Notes: generated by a model not told the origin, from the sequence alone. A DNA stretch of 44,633 nt from an uncultured Eubacteriales bacterium (GCA_934479825.1 CAKSOW010000023.1:1-44633), one strand, 5' to 3'. Counted from the first letter of the stretch, positions 1-8,596 are shown. Translations and numbers: made by a program.

Positions 1-43
1 ATCTTTTTACAATTTGCTCTTGCACTTGACTTGAAAATTCAAG
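1..43. repeat. 43-bp inverted repeat, left window end
   Basis: These 43 bases are the exact reverse complement of 44573-44615 at the other end of the window. The inner part holds a small hairpin (CTTGAA-TTTTCAAG type). On both sides the sequence joins directly onto a GTTACTTTTTCG-type half hairpin of the island repeats. It is most simply an outer part of the dispersed repeat at which assembly stopped; a true terminal inverted repeat is less likely. Confidence 0.85.
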
Positions 44-70
44 CAAGCGAAAAAGTAACCAAAAAGTACA

Positions 71-711
71 CCAGAGGGTTGCGACCCTCTGGATACCCAA
101 AGTGCGGTTCAAAACCCGTGCGTTGAGTTTTTTTGCTAAAATTTGAAAGATACAGCGTATTAAAAAGGTCTGCAAGAGTTTGTTAGTACCGCGATACGCA
201 CGGCCATGTTTTGAACCGGTGCGAAAGGGAAACTTTTGATAAGACGCAGAATTCGGTTTTGTGCAAAATCGAAGTTGCAGTGCGTGCTTGACGCCGCAGG
301 CAATCGATGAAAAGAGAAAGTGTACGTTATATTGGGTGCGGTGGAAAAGGGAAGTCTGTGTGGGGCGGTAGAAAGTTTGGAGTAAATCTGTGGCTTGCAT
401 ATATGCAGAAAATTGGATTTTTGCATTTTCATTCCACACTTTCCATTTTCCAAAACAACAACTTTCTGTTTTTTCAAACACAACCTCCCACCAAACCCAC
501 CCATTTTATGAAACACATAACCTACTGTCCACCTAAATCAGAGCCTGCCTTTTTATAAACACTCGCAAATCCTTGCGCAGTAAAACCGCCGTCTCGCACC
601 GGTTCAAAACATGGCCGTGCGTTTAGCGGCGCTTATAAATTTTCGCAAAAGATCTTAATGCGCAGGACCTTTCAAATTTTACCTAAAACCACACCGCACG
701 GGTTTTGAACC
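71..711 (+). repeat. Island 0 core, copy 1 (arm X - centre - arm X inverted)
   Basis: Left flank hairpin CCAGAGGGT-TGCG-ACCCTCTGG lies at 71-92. The left arm (type X) is 106-217 and the right arm (type X, inverted) is 601-711; both are bounded by GGTTCAAA and TTTGAACC. The centre, 218-600, contains the block GAAACACATAACCTACTGTC (from 510) found in all six copies. Because both arms are X, this copy is the most nearly palindromic of the six. Short open frames inside it are not conserved between copies, so I regard it as non-coding. Confidence 0.85.
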
Positions 712-887
712 GAGGTCGCAGGACGAAGTCCCGTCTGCTTTTTGGTTCTTTTTGCAGAAGCAAAAAGAACGTAAAACGTCTCTTTGGGTTACTTTTCGCA
801 GAAACGAAAAGTAATATTAAAACCGTCTCTTACTTGCTTTTCGCGAAACGAAAAGGCGCTCTTTACAGGCTTTTCGCAAAAAGCAAA
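712..887. repeat. Island 0 hairpin array
   Basis: A run of short hairpins of the family seen in every island: GTTCTTTTTGC ... GCAAAAAGAAC, then GTTACTTTTCG ... CGAAAAGTAA, then CTTTTCGCGAAACGAAAAG. They are joined by linkers of the GTAAAACGTCTCTTTGG type. No gene is seen. It abuts the asnS terminator. Confidence 0.75.
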
Positions 888-920
888 AAACGCGAATCCC
901 TCTCTGAGGGATTCGCGTTT
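888..920 (-). terminator. Rho-independent terminator of the liv-asnS unit
   Basis: A perfect 15-bp stem with a 3-base loop (AAACGCGAATCCCTC / GAGGGATTCGCGTTT). On the minus strand it is followed by a run of T (A run 885-890 on plus). It lies 19 bases after the asnS stop codon. Confidence 0.9.
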
Positions 921-939
921 CATACCTAAAAGCAGCCGC

Positions 940-2334
940 TTAATATTCTGCGTTGCCGACCGTGCGCGGATACGGAATCACATCACGGATGTTCGCAACA
1001 CCGGTCAAATACATGATTATGCGCTCAAAGCCAAGTCCATAGCCGGCATGCTTCGTTCCACCGTAACGGCGGAGATTTACATACCACCAATAGTCCTCTT
1101 CTTTCAAGCCGCACTCTGCCATACGCGAAAGCAACACGTCTTCGCGCTCTTCACGCTGACTGCCGCCAATAATCTCTCCGACGCCCGGCACTAACAGATC
1201 CATCGCCGCTACCGTCTTGCCATCATCGTTCAAACGCATGTAGAACGACTTGATCTCTTTCGGATAATCAATGACAAAGACCGGCTTGCCGAATACCTGC
1301 TCCGTCAAATAGCGCTCATGTTCGGTCTGTAAATCACAGCCCCACGACACGGGATACTTGAATTCTGCGCCGCTCTTCTGCAAAAGCTCAATTGCTTCGG
1401 TGTAAGTCACTTTGCAATAATCGCTGTCCGCAAGCGCATTCAGCCGTTCCAACAACGTCTTGTCCACAAAGCTGTTGAAAAATTCAAGCTCTTGCTTGCA
1501 GTTTTTCAGAACATGGTGAATGATGTACTTTATCATGTCCCATGCCAGCTGCATATCGTCGTTTAGATCCGCAAACGCAATTTCCGGCTCAATCATCCAG
1601 AATTCCGCCGCATGCCGCGCCGTGTTGGAGTTTTCCGCACGGAATGTCGGCCCGAACGTGTAAACCTTACCGTAGGCAAGCGCATAGGTCTCGGCTTCCA
1701 ACTGACCGGAAACCGTCAAATTCGCGCTTTTTCCGAAAAAGTCCTTGGTGTAATCGACTTTTCCGTCCTCTGTTTTGGGAACATCGGCAAGGTCAAGCGT
1801 GGTCACACGGAACATTTCACCTGCGCCCTCACAGTCACTGGCAGTGATAAGCGGTGTATGAACATATACAAATTCACGGTCATGGAAGAACGAATGGATG
1901 GCATACGCCACTTCGCTTCTGACACGGAACACGGCTGAAAACAGATTGGTTCTCGGACGCAAATAGGCCTGTTCACGCAGGTATTCCACCGTATGGCGTT
2001 TCTTTTGGAGCGGATAATCCGCCGTGGAAGTTCCCTCGACCGCGATTTCCGCTGCTTTTATCTCAAATGGTTGCTTATTTTCCGGCGTCAGCACGACATT
2101 TCCCGTCACAACAAGCGATGCGCCGACATTCTGTTTGGCGATTTCGTCGTAATTGGCGATTTTTTCACGCTCAAACACGACCTGCACGCCCTTGAAGCAG
2201 CTGCCGTCATTCAAATCGATAAAGCCGAACGCTTTGCTGTCACGGATACTTCTTGCCCAACCGCCGAGTGTGACGGTCTTGCCGTCAAAGGAGGCAGGGT
2301 CTTCAAAAATATTCTTGATGATTTCCCGTTTCAT
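940..2334 (-). CDS. asnS: Asparaginyl-tRNA synthetase
   Basis: Charges tRNA-Asn with asparagine in the cytoplasm. The 464 residues match the usual length. An N-terminal OB-fold anticodon-binding domain (about residues 15-100, VTLGGWARSIRDSKAFGFI) is followed by a class II catalytic core. Motif 2 is visible as FRAENSNTARHAAEFWMIEPE-like sequence near residue 230 and motif 3 as GLGFERIIMYLTG near the C terminus. AsnRS rather than AspRS is indicated by the length, the lack of the bacterial AspRS insertion and the overall pattern. The start is supported by AAGGAG seven bases before ATG. It begins 23 bases after livF ends with no terminator between, so it is probably transcribed with the transporter and shares the terminator at 888-920. 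Confidence 0.95.
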   Translation of the reverse strand: MKREIIKNIFEDPASFDGKTVTLGGWARSIRDSKAFGFIDLNDGSCFKGVQVVFEREKIANYDEIAKQNVGASLVVTGNVVLTPENKQPFEIKAAEIAVEGTSTADYPLQKKRHTVEYLREQAYLRPRTNLFSAVFRVRSEVAYAIHSFFHDREFVYVHTPLITASDCEGAGEMFRVTTLDLADVPKTEDGKVDYTKDFFGKSANLTVSGQLEAETYALAYGKVYTFGPTFRAENSNTARHAAEFWMIEPEIAFADLNDDMQLAWDMIKYIIHHVLKNCKQELEFFNSFVDKTLLERLNALADSDYCKVTYTEAIELLQKSGAEFKYPVSWGCDLQTEHERYLTEQVFGKPVFVIDYPKEIKSFYMRLNDDGKTVAAMDLLVPGVGEIIGGSQREEREDVLLSRMAECGLKEEDYWWYVNLRRYGGTKHAGYGLGFERIIMYLTGVANIRDVIPYPRTVGNAEY

Positions 2335-2357
2335 TGTTAAACTCCTTATTCGTTCTT

Positions 2358-3074
2358 TTATTGTTTACGTTTGCCCAAATAAGCTTCTTTAATACGTTCG
2401 TCAGCGAGCAATTCCGCACCGGTTCCTTTCATGGTAATGTTTCCGGTTTCGAGAACATACGCCGTATGCGCCGCCATCAGCGCCATATTGGCGTTCTGTT
2501 CGATAAGCAGCACAGTGATTCCCTTTTGGTTAATGGTTTTGATGATATCGAAAATACTCTTAACGACAAGCGGAGCAAGTCCGAGCGACGGCTCATCCAT
2601 CATAATGAGCTTCGGACGCGACATGAGCGCCCGTCCCACGGCAAGCATCTGCTGTTCGCCGCCGGAAAGCGTTCCGGCATACTGCCAAGCGCGCTCCTTT
2701 AAGCGCGGAAACAGGCTGTATACATATTCGATATCCGGTTCGATATCATCTTTTCTCAAATAGGCACCGATTTTGAGGTTTTCCAAGACCGTAAGGTCGG
2801 TAAACACCCGTCTGCCCTCGGGAACAAGCGTAATGCCCTCCGACACGATAAAGTCCGGCGATTTTCCGAGCAATTCCTTGCCCTCATATTTTACCGAGCC
2901 GGTCTTGGTTTTGACAAGGCCGCTGATTGTGCGGAGAATCGTGCTTTTACCCGCGCCGTTTGCACCGATCAGTGTGACGATCTGTCCCTCCGGCACGTCA
3001 AGGTCGATATCCTTTACGGCATTGATGCCGCCGTAACTAACGGACAGATTCCGTATTTCAAGTATATTACTCAT
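2358..3074 (-). CDS. livF: Branched-chain amino acid ABC transporter, ATPase subunit LivF
   Basis: One of two ATP-hydrolysing subunits of a high-affinity amino-acid importer, acting on the cytoplasmic face of the LivHM channel. 238 residues is typical of LivF. Walker A GANGAGKST is near residue 37, the signature LSGGEQQMLAVGRALMS near 136, and Walker B LIMMDEPSLGLAP near 156, followed by the switch-region sequence LLIEQN. The sequence VPEGRRVFTDLTVLENL is characteristic of LivF rather than LivG. The ATG overlaps the last 8 bases of livG, so translation is probably coupled. Confidence 0.95.
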   Translation of the reverse strand: MSNILEIRNLSVSYGGINAVKDIDLDVPEGQIVTLIGANGAGKSTILRTISGLVKTKTGSVKYEGKELLGKSPDFIVSEGITLVPEGRRVFTDLTVLENLKIGAYLRKDDIEPDIEYVYSLFPRLKERAWQYAGTLSGGEQQMLAVGRALMSRPKLIMMDEPSLGLAPLVVKSIFDIIKTINQKGITVLLIEQNANMALMAAHTAYVLETGNITMKGTGAELLADERIKEAYLGKRKQ

Positions 3075-3912
3075 TCTCGTCTGCCACTCCTAAGTACGCT
3101 TGTATTACGACCTCATCGTTCTGGATCTCCTCCGGAACGCCCTTTGCGATCATTTTACCGAAATCGATTACGTAAATACGGTCGGAAATGTCCATAACCA
3201 TATTCATATGGTGCTCGATCATGAGGATAGTAATATCGAATTTTTTGCGGATATCATGGATAAACTCCGTAAGTTCCAGCGTTTCCTGCGGATTCATGCC
3301 GGCGGCCGGCTCATCCAAAAGCAAGAGCTTGGGATGTGTGGCAAGTGCACGCGCGATTTCAAGATAACGCTGTTTGCCGTAAGGAAGAGAGGTTGCCAGT
3401 TCGTCTCGCACATCGTCAAGGCCGAGCAGCTTCAAGAGTGCATCGGTATCCTCGCGCATTTTCTTTTCTTCCGCTTTGTTGAGACGGAAAGTAGCGGAAA
3501 AAACGTTGCTGTGGCGGAGCATATGCTTGGCGACAAGGACGTTTTCAAACACTGTCATGGTTTTGAACAGGCGGATATTCTGGAAAGTACGCGCGACTCC
3601 CATACGGGTGATCTTATCGGGCGTCTGGGTGATGACGTCATGGAATTTATGCGGGTCATTGCCGGCATATAATTTTTTCATCTTGCCCTGCGGATGATTG
3701 GAAATGATCTTCTTGCCGTCATAGTAGATAGCGCCGTTGGTCGGCTCATACACGCCGGTGACCACGTTGAAAACGGTGGTCTTGCCTGCGCCGTTCGGGC
3801 CGATGAGCGACACGATCTCCCCTTTATCGACTTCGAGCGACAAGTCGTTGACTGCGATAACGCCGCCGAACTGCATGGTGATGTTTTCAAGCTTTAACAC
3901 GTTCTCACTCAT
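3067..3912 (-). CDS. livG: Branched-chain amino acid ABC transporter, ATPase subunit LivG
   Basis: Second ATPase subunit of the same importer. Walker A GPNGAGKTT is near residue 38. The long insert containing VARTFQNIRLFKTMTVFENVLVA-like sequence is typical of LivG. The signature is replaced by LPYGKQRYLEIARALA, the normal LivG variant, and Walker B is LLLLDEPAAGMNP. 281 residues is slightly longer than usual because of extra residues between 85 and 115. The start has GAGGTGAG upstream and overlaps the livM stop by 8 bases. Confidence 0.95.
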   Translation of the reverse strand: MSENVLKLENITMQFGGVIAVNDLSLEVDKGEIVSLIGPNGAGKTTVFNVVTGVYEPTNGAIYYDGKKIISNHPQGKMKKLYAGNDPHKFHDVITQTPDKITRMGVARTFQNIRLFKTMTVFENVLVAKHMLRHSNVFSATFRLNKAEEKKMREDTDALLKLLGLDDVRDELATSLPYGKQRYLEIARALATHPKLLLLDEPAAGMNPQETLELTEFIHDIRKKFDITILMIEHHMNMVMDISDRIYVIDFGKMIAKGVPEEIQNDEVVIQAYLGVADENE

Positions 3913-5041
3913 GGTCGCTCACCTCTTTCGTTTCTTTCTTCTTTTTCTTGAACCAGCCCATGACAACTTCCGGCAGCTCTTTTGAACCCATAATGCCGCG
4001 GCGGCAGAACAGCACCATAATCATGATGACTACCGAGAACACGACTTTACGGAAACCGACGCGAAGAAGCGGTGCGTTATAAGCGCCCCACGGCAGGTGG
4101 ATAACCGTCGGGTTATCCAGGAAACGCAGCCACCATTCACTGCACGCGATAAAGAGGAACGCGCCGATGCAGGAACCGGAAATCGAGCCGATACCACCGA
4201 TAACGACGATCAAAAGGATTTCATAGGTCATAGCCGATTTGAACTGACTTGCCTGAATGGAGGTCTGGAACATGGCAAGCAGTGCGCCGGAAATACCGGC
4301 AAAGAACGAGCTGATGCAGAACGACAGACGTTTATGGTGCGCCAGATTGATACCCATGGCTTCGGCAGCAACTTCATCGTCGCGGATAGCCTTGAACGCG
4401 CGTCCATAGGTGGAATTGATGAGAAGCACAATAATGGCAATGCAGATTCCGGAAAAGACCAAGGCGAACATGGTACCGGAGATCTTATAGCGCATACCGC
4501 CGAAAGTCAGGTACAGCGTATCGAGATTTTGGAATTTACGAAGAATGTTTGAGCCGTTGGTAATCGGGCCCAAGGTTTTCCATTGGGCAAGCGCACGCAC
4601 GATTTCGGCAAAACCAAGCGTTGCAATAGCCAAATAGTCGCTCTTCAAGCGAAGCACCGGAAGTCCGATAAGAAATGCAAAAATCGCGGCGACCACACCG
4701 GCAAGAAGCAACGACACCAAAACCGGCAGGTCAAAATGAACCAAGCCTCCGTCGAAATACTGATAAACGCTTTTACGTGCTTCTTCGGGAATGGTGAAGA
4801 TCGCATAGGTATACGCGCCGATCAACATAAAACCTGCCTGTCCGAGCGAAAACAGTCCGGTAAAACCGTTCAACAGGTTCATGGACACGGCGACAAGCGC
4901 GTAGATAGAGCCTTTTTTGATGACGGTAAAGACAATGTGCGTTGCCGGAAGCACACGTTCCAGAACCGCCGTAAGAATTACGATTGCAAGCAAACCGACC
5001 ACCGTAAAGAGGAGGTTTGCATAGTTCTTTGTTTTAGTCAT
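3905..5041 (-). CDS. livM: Branched-chain amino acid ABC transporter, permease LivM
   Basis: Membrane channel subunit; multiple hydrophobic segments cover most of the protein, with the permease sequence GFTGLFSLGQAGFMLIGAY and the conserved AIRDDEVAAEAMGIN loop that couples to the ATPases. The C terminus is a lysine-rich tail (FKKKKKETKEV). I choose ATG at 5041, giving 378 residues. A TTG at 5053 is also in frame, but its AAAGG would be only one base away; the ATG has the AAAGG 12 bases upstream and GGAAAA closer. The gene follows livH by about 30 bases in the same operon. Confidence 0.93.
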   Translation of the reverse strand: MTKTKNYANLLFTVVGLLAIVILTAVLERVLPATHIVFTVIKKGSIYALVAVSMNLLNGFTGLFSLGQAGFMLIGAYTYAIFTIPEEARKSVYQYFDGGLVHFDLPVLVSLLLAGVVAAIFAFLIGLPVLRLKSDYLAIATLGFAEIVRALAQWKTLGPITNGSNILRKFQNLDTLYLTFGGMRYKISGTMFALVFSGICIAIIVLLINSTYGRAFKAIRDDEVAAEAMGINLAHHKRLSFCISSFFAGISGALLAMFQTSIQASQFKSAMTYEILLIVVIGGIGSISGSCIGAFLFIACSEWWLRFLDNPTVIHLPWGAYNAPLLRVGFRKVVFSVVIMIMVLFCRRGIMGSKELPEVVMGWFKKKKKETKEVSDHE

Positions 5042-5074
5042 GTTGTTTTCCAAGCCTTTCCAAAATCCGTCTGC

Positions 5075-6055
5075 TTAAACCTTATCGGTGACTTTTTCAC
5101 CGAAAAGACCGGTCGGCTTGACGATTAAAATTACGATAAGCAGGGCAAAAGTGAACGCGTCCGAGAAAGTCGTCCAACCAAGTCCTTTGATGATGTTCTC
5201 GCAGATACCGATGATAAATGCGCCGACCACCGCACCCGGAATCGAGCCGATTCCGCCGAACACGGCGGCGACAAAGGCTTTAAGACCAGGCATAGCGCCC
5301 GAAGTCGGTGTAACGCCGGTATAGTTAGTGAAGTATAAGAGACTGCCGACTGCGGCAAGAAAAGAACCGATAATAAATGTGGTACTGATGACCGAATTGA
5401 TACGCACGCCCATAAGCTGGCTGGTTTCAAAATCCTTGGATGCGGCGCGCATAGCCATACCGATCTTGGTATATCGAATCAGACAGACAAGAGCAATAAC
5501 CAACACGATCGTCAAGACCGGCGTAATGAGCGTAACGCGCTTGGTGACGCATTCATTCAAAATCTTTTCGACCGTTTCGCCGGTGGCCGGGTCTGTCACG
5601 GTAATGGTTTTTTTATCAAGAACCTTAACGGTATCGCTGATCCACGGAATGGTCGGATAGTTCTGGTTTAAACCGCCGGTGATGTAATACACAAGATTCT
5701 GCAAAAGATAGCTGACGCCGATTGCCGAGATCATGACCGACATACGCGGCGCGTTTCTTAACGGCTTATAAGCGACTTTTTCGGTACAGAAACCTAAAAG
5801 CACGGTTAATCCGAAAACAAACAGAATCGCTATCACCAACACCGCCGCAGGATTGGTAGGAAACTGACGGGTAAAGAGAGTCGTTGCATAAACCATGACT
5901 ACGCCGGACACCATAAAGATATCGCCATGGGCAAAATTGATAAGACGCAGAATGCCGTATACCATGGTATATCCGATCGCGATCAGGGCATACTGACCGC
6001 CGACCGAGATACCGGCCAGCAAAAACGGCAGATTCTGGTGGATCCACTCTAACAT
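5075..6055 (-). CDS. livH: Branched-chain amino acid ABC transporter, permease LivH
   Basis: The second membrane channel subunit, 326 residues. The N terminus has the LivH pattern GGQYALIAIGYTMVYGILRLINFAHGD, and the coupling loop AMRAASKDFETSQLMGVRIN and the segment AFVAAVFGGIGSIPGAVVGA are conserved. An unusual hydrophilic stretch of about 40 residues (around 145-180, rich in T, V and K, with TDPATGETVEK) interrupts the middle; some LivH proteins carry an extracytoplasmic insert here. The ATG has AAAGG about 12 bases upstream. It is separated from livJ by 230 bases containing a GC-rich hairpin. Confidence 0.95.
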   Translation of the reverse strand: MLEWIHQNLPFLLAGISVGGQYALIAIGYTMVYGILRLINFAHGDIFMVSGVVMVYATTLFTRQFPTNPAAVLVIAILFVFGLTVLLGFCTEKVAYKPLRNAPRMSVMISAIGVSYLLQNLVYYITGGLNQNYPTIPWISDTVKVLDKKTITVTDPATGETVEKILNECVTKRVTLITPVLTIVLVIALVCLIRYTKIGMAMRAASKDFETSQLMGVRINSVISTTFIIGSFLAAVGSLLYFTNYTGVTPTSGAMPGLKAFVAAVFGGIGSIPGAVVGAFIIGICENIIKGLGWTTFSDAFTFALLIVILIVKPTGLFGEKVTDKV

Positions 6056-6238
6056 GTATGTATCAAGCCTTTCTGAACCCCGTTTCAGTCATAGGACATC
6101 AACAGGTTTTTTTACGGACGTATATTTTTTGCGTCCACGGTTCAAGTAAGACATTTCCCGGAAAAAAACACAACCGCTCCGTTTGGATTTTTTTCGTTTA
6201 TGCTCTTTTTCGGAAAAGCCATTAGCAGAACCGAAACG

Positions 6239-6267
6239 GGCGGAGACGGCGTTTCGCCGCCTCCGCC
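6239..6267 (-). terminator. GC-rich hairpin between livJ and livH, probable attenuator
   Basis: Arms GGCGGAGACGGC and GCCGCCTCCGCC (12 positions, one non-Watson-Crick) lie directly downstream of the livJ stop. No T run follows, so it is more likely to stabilise the livJ message or to end part of the transcripts than to stop transcription completely. This placement would give more binding protein than channel, as is common for ABC importers. Confidence 0.6.
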
Positions 6268-6285
6268 GCGAAAATCAACGCGAAA

Positions 6286-7521
6286 TCAGCCTTCGACCTT
6301 CTGAACGGCAACGAAGTCCCAAGCACCGGTTTCGGTGTTGGCCGTCTTGACGTATGCCGCGTCACGCTTTGCGTCGCCGGTCTCGTTGAATTCGATGTGA
6401 CCGGTCACGCCGTCGTACTTAACGCCCCAAAGAGCTTCGTTGACAGCTTTCGGATCGGTAGAACCGGCAGCCTTGATAGCTTCGAGAGCGGTAAAGTAAG
6501 CGTCATAGCCCATTGCAGTAACGGCAGATACGGTATCGTCACCGCCGTTGTTGGCAAGAATAGTAGGATTGGAGTTGATGTATTCCTTAACGCCGGCATC
6601 AAATTCAGCGTTACCGCCCTCCTGATAGAAGGTGGTGACATAGATCTTGACGTCTTTGCCCTTAGCGGCGTTGAGGATTACGTTTGCGTCCCAGGTATCG
6701 CCGGCCATGATCGGCATGGTAAGGCCTTGGGAAGCGGCCTGTTCGATGATAAGAGCAGCAGCTTCGGTAGAAGTCGGTGCGAAGAAGACATCGCAGCCTT
6801 CGTTCTTAGCCTTGGTGATGTAAGAGGTAAAGTCGCTGTTGCCGTCCTGGAATTCTTCGGAGATGACTTCACCGCCGAGAGCCTTGAAAGCTTCGGCAAA
6901 GTAATGAGAAAGACCGCCGGAGTAGTCGTCGCCGAGCTTGGAGAGGCAATATGCCTTGGCAGCATTAAAGTTTTCCTTAGCATAGTTAGCAAGAACCGTG
7001 CCCTGGAACGGATCGAGGAAGCAGATACGGAAATAGTGCGTATTGCCGTCAGTTACCTGGGGGTTGGTGCAGGTAACACCGATTGCCGGAACACCTGCGT
7101 TTTTAAAGACATCGCTTGCGGCGATGGAAACGCCCGAGCCATAAGAACCGAGAACAACCGAGCAGCCTTCGCTGACCAAAGTAGCGGCCGCGGTCGGAGC
7201 CTTATCGTTCGAGGATTCGTTGTCAACGGCAACAAGCTTTACTTCGTAAGTCTCGCCGCCGATTTCAACAGTGTTTACGAGGCTGTTGGCATACTGGATA
7301 CCGATGGATTCCTGTTTGCCGCCGGCGCCGTTATCACCGGAAGCCGGTTCAAAAATACCGATCTTGACGACCTTTGCGCCGTCGGCGGAAGGAGTCACAT
7401 CCGTCTGGTTGTCGGTCTGGTTGTCAGTCGGATTGTTATCATCCGCCGGGCCAGCCGGTGTGCAGGCAGCAAGTGCGAAGATCATAAGAGCTGCCATGAA
7501 AAAGGCTAAAAATTTCTTCAT
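6286..7521 (-). CDS. livJ: Amino-acid ABC transporter substrate-binding lipoprotein (LivJ/LivK type)
   Basis: Captures the amino acid outside the membrane and delivers it to LivHM. 411 residues. The N terminus is a lipoprotein signal peptide with lipobox FALAAC and lipidated cysteine 20, followed by a linker rich in D, N, T and Q (residues 22-45). The periplasmic-binding-protein fold starts with VVKIGIFEPASGDNGAGGKQ; YGSGVSIAASDVFKNAGVPAIGVTCTNP is the ligand-binding region typical of the Leu/Ile/Val-binding family. The start has GGAGGAAAACCACT upstream. It is the first gene of the unit, with its promoter at 7585-7613. The actual ligand cannot be read from the sequence. Confidence 0.93.
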   Translation of the reverse strand: MKKFLAFFMAALMIFALAACTPAGPADDNNPTDNQTDNQTDVTPSADGAKVVKIGIFEPASGDNGAGGKQESIGIQYANSLVNTVEIGGETYEVKLVAVDNESSNDKAPTAAATLVSEGCSVVLGSYGSGVSIAASDVFKNAGVPAIGVTCTNPQVTDGNTHYFRICFLDPFQGTVLANYAKENFNAAKAYCLSKLGDDYSGGLSHYFAEAFKALGGEVISEEFQDGNSDFTSYITKAKNEGCDVFFAPTSTEAAALIIEQAASQGLTMPIMAGDTWDANVILNAAKGKDVKIYVTTFYQEGGNAEFDAGVKEYINSNPTILANNGGDDTVSAVTAMGYDAYFTALEAIKAAGSTDPKAVNEALWGVKYDGVTGHIEFNETGDAKRDAAYVKTANTETGAWDFVAVQKVEG

Positions 7522-7584
7522 AGTGGTTTTCCTCCAAACAAAATAGTATTATTTAGGGTATTCTACCATAAATAATCTTTTTAG

Positions 7585-7613
7585 ATTATATCACAAGATT
7601 TTGCCTTTGTAAA
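7585..7613 (-). promoter_or_regulatory. Vegetative promoter of the liv-asnS unit
   Basis: On the minus strand TTTACA (7613-7608), a spacer of exactly 17 bases, then TATAAT (7590-7585). It lies about 65 bases before livJ. A short inverted repeat (AATCT/AGATT) directly follows the -10 box. Confidence 0.85.
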
Positions 7614-7841
7614 GAGAAACATTGGCAAAGTTTCATTTTTTTGCATTTTATTTTCAAAATTCCTGCATTTCCCCAAAAAACATCGGGATTCGACCGAAAG
7701 TCAGTCACGCAAAACGTTACAGATTTGTCGAAACGCTTTCAGAAAGCGCGAAAAACTCTGCCAAAGCGGCGAAATCTTTCGACAGAATCCGACCAAAAGC
7801 GCGCGATGTGTTACAGAAATGTTAAATCGCGGTCGGTACTC
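7614..7841. other. Divergent intergenic region without recognisable gene
   Basis: Between the liv promoter and the ireB promoter. Several in-frame stretches of at most 80 codons occur on both strands but none resembles a known protein or has a good ribosome site. I see no riboswitch fold or tRNA. Confidence 0.5.
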
Positions 7842-7870
7842 TTGATATTTGCGGCAAATTCCTATATAAT
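7842..7870 (+). promoter_or_regulatory. Vegetative promoter of ireB
   Basis: TTGATA (7842-7847), 17 bases, TATAAT (7865-7870), lying 40 bases before the ireB ATG. Confidence 0.85.
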
Positions 7871-7909
7871 ATAAGGTATAAAATACCAACCGGGAAGCGA
7901 GTGAAGCAT

Positions 7910-8167
7910 ATGTCTGAAAATCCGAACGGCAAGACCATGACCTATTCCATTTCACAACTCAAAGAATTAGAGACAAAACAGGCTTTGACCAAGGTCTATA
8001 ACGCCTTAAAGGAAAAGGGATACAACCCGATCAATCAGATTGTAGGCTATATTCTTTCCGAGGATCCGACATACATCACCAACTATAACAATGCAAGGGC
8101 GATTATTGCAAAGCTTGACCGCGACGAATTATTAAAAATTTTAGTTGCCAGCTATCTTGCAAATTAG
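7910..8167 (+). CDS. ireB: IreB family regulatory phosphoprotein
   Basis: A small (85-residue) cytoplasmic regulator. In Enterococcus faecalis IreB is phosphorylated by the PASTA kinase IreK and lowers cephalosporin resistance. The family pattern is clear: LTKVYNALKEKGYNPINQIVGYILSEDPTYITNYNNARAIIAKLDRDELLKILVASYL. A threonine/serine-rich N terminus (GKTMTYSIS) offers the expected phosphorylation region. I choose ATG at 7910; an in-frame GTG at 7901 would add three residues and neither has a strong ribosome site. In many Clostridia ireB lies with alaS and ruvX; those genes are not here. The kinase is not in the window. Confidence 0.92.
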   Translation: MSENPNGKTMTYSISQLKELETKQALTKVYNALKEKGYNPINQIVGYILSEDPTYITNYNNARAIIAKLDRDELLKILVASYLAN

Positions 8168-8229
8168 CGCCCCTCTTTATGCAGAACGCTGACGCGTTTA
8201 CAAAATTCGGAAAGGAATGGGGCTACGAT

Positions 8230-8514
8230 ATGGAAAACAAAGATATTTTGACTTACAAAGGACGTCCGCTTGTCCGGAACGCCAACAAGATCTACTATGG
8301 CGAGCCGTACAACAAGGCGATTATTGTGCTTACGGTATTGGAAAACACCGGCGAGGGTGACGCCAAGATGCCGTCGCGCATTTTAGTGCAGTTACAGAGC
8401 ACCGACCCGGCGCTTGCCATGAAGAAAGAAAAAATTTTGAATGAAGTGGAGCGCAAGACTCTGGCCGACGCGCTGAACATTGGCTCGGTCTGGCTTGACA
8501 AGCAACAGGCATAA
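8230..8514 (+). CDS. Conserved small protein of unknown function
   Basis: 94 residues if started at ATG 8230, which has AAAGGAATGG upstream; an earlier ATG at 8179 would add 17 residues that look non-conserved and has no ribosome site. The protein is soluble. Its pattern (LTYKGRPLVRNANKIYYGE ... IIVLTVLEN ... RILVQLQSTDP ... LADALNIGSVWLDK) resembles a family I recall as hypothetical proteins in many Clostridia, but I know no function. It is 62 bases after ireB on the same strand with no terminator between, so it is probably co-transcribed. It ends before a bidirectional terminator. Confidence 0.8.
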   Translation: MENKDILTYKGRPLVRNANKIYYGEPYNKAIIVLTVLENTGEGDAKMPSRILVQLQSTDPALAMKKEKILNEVERKTLADALNIGSVWLDKQQA

Positions 8515-8596
8515 GCGCGGCACATATCCTCGATTTTTCCAATTTTTATTAAATCGGGTGCGTCCGAAACAGTCACAAAGTTTTCGCAACAAGCTG

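Noticed and set aside
106..130. tRNA T-arm (GGTTCAAA...)
   Set aside because: The sequence resembles a T loop, but the five-base T stem does not pair and no acceptor, D or anticodon arms can be built around it.
106..217. Integron attC site / gene cassette array
   Set aside because: Arms are bulged palindromes with GTT/AAC near their ends, but GTT is at the 5' end and AAC at the 3' end, opposite to attC, the GTTRRRY consensus is not met, no integrase is seen, and the intervening DNA is normal operons on both strands.
160..929. Several open frames of 70-136 codons in island 0 (and similar ones in all islands)
   Set aside because: They run through hairpins and arms, recur on both strands because the DNA is inverted, differ between copies by indels, and lack ribosome sites.
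6397..7509. 370-codon open frame on plus opposite livJ
   Set aside because: livJ has signal peptide, family motifs, ribosome site and promoter; the opposite frame resembles nothing and is a codon-bias shadow.
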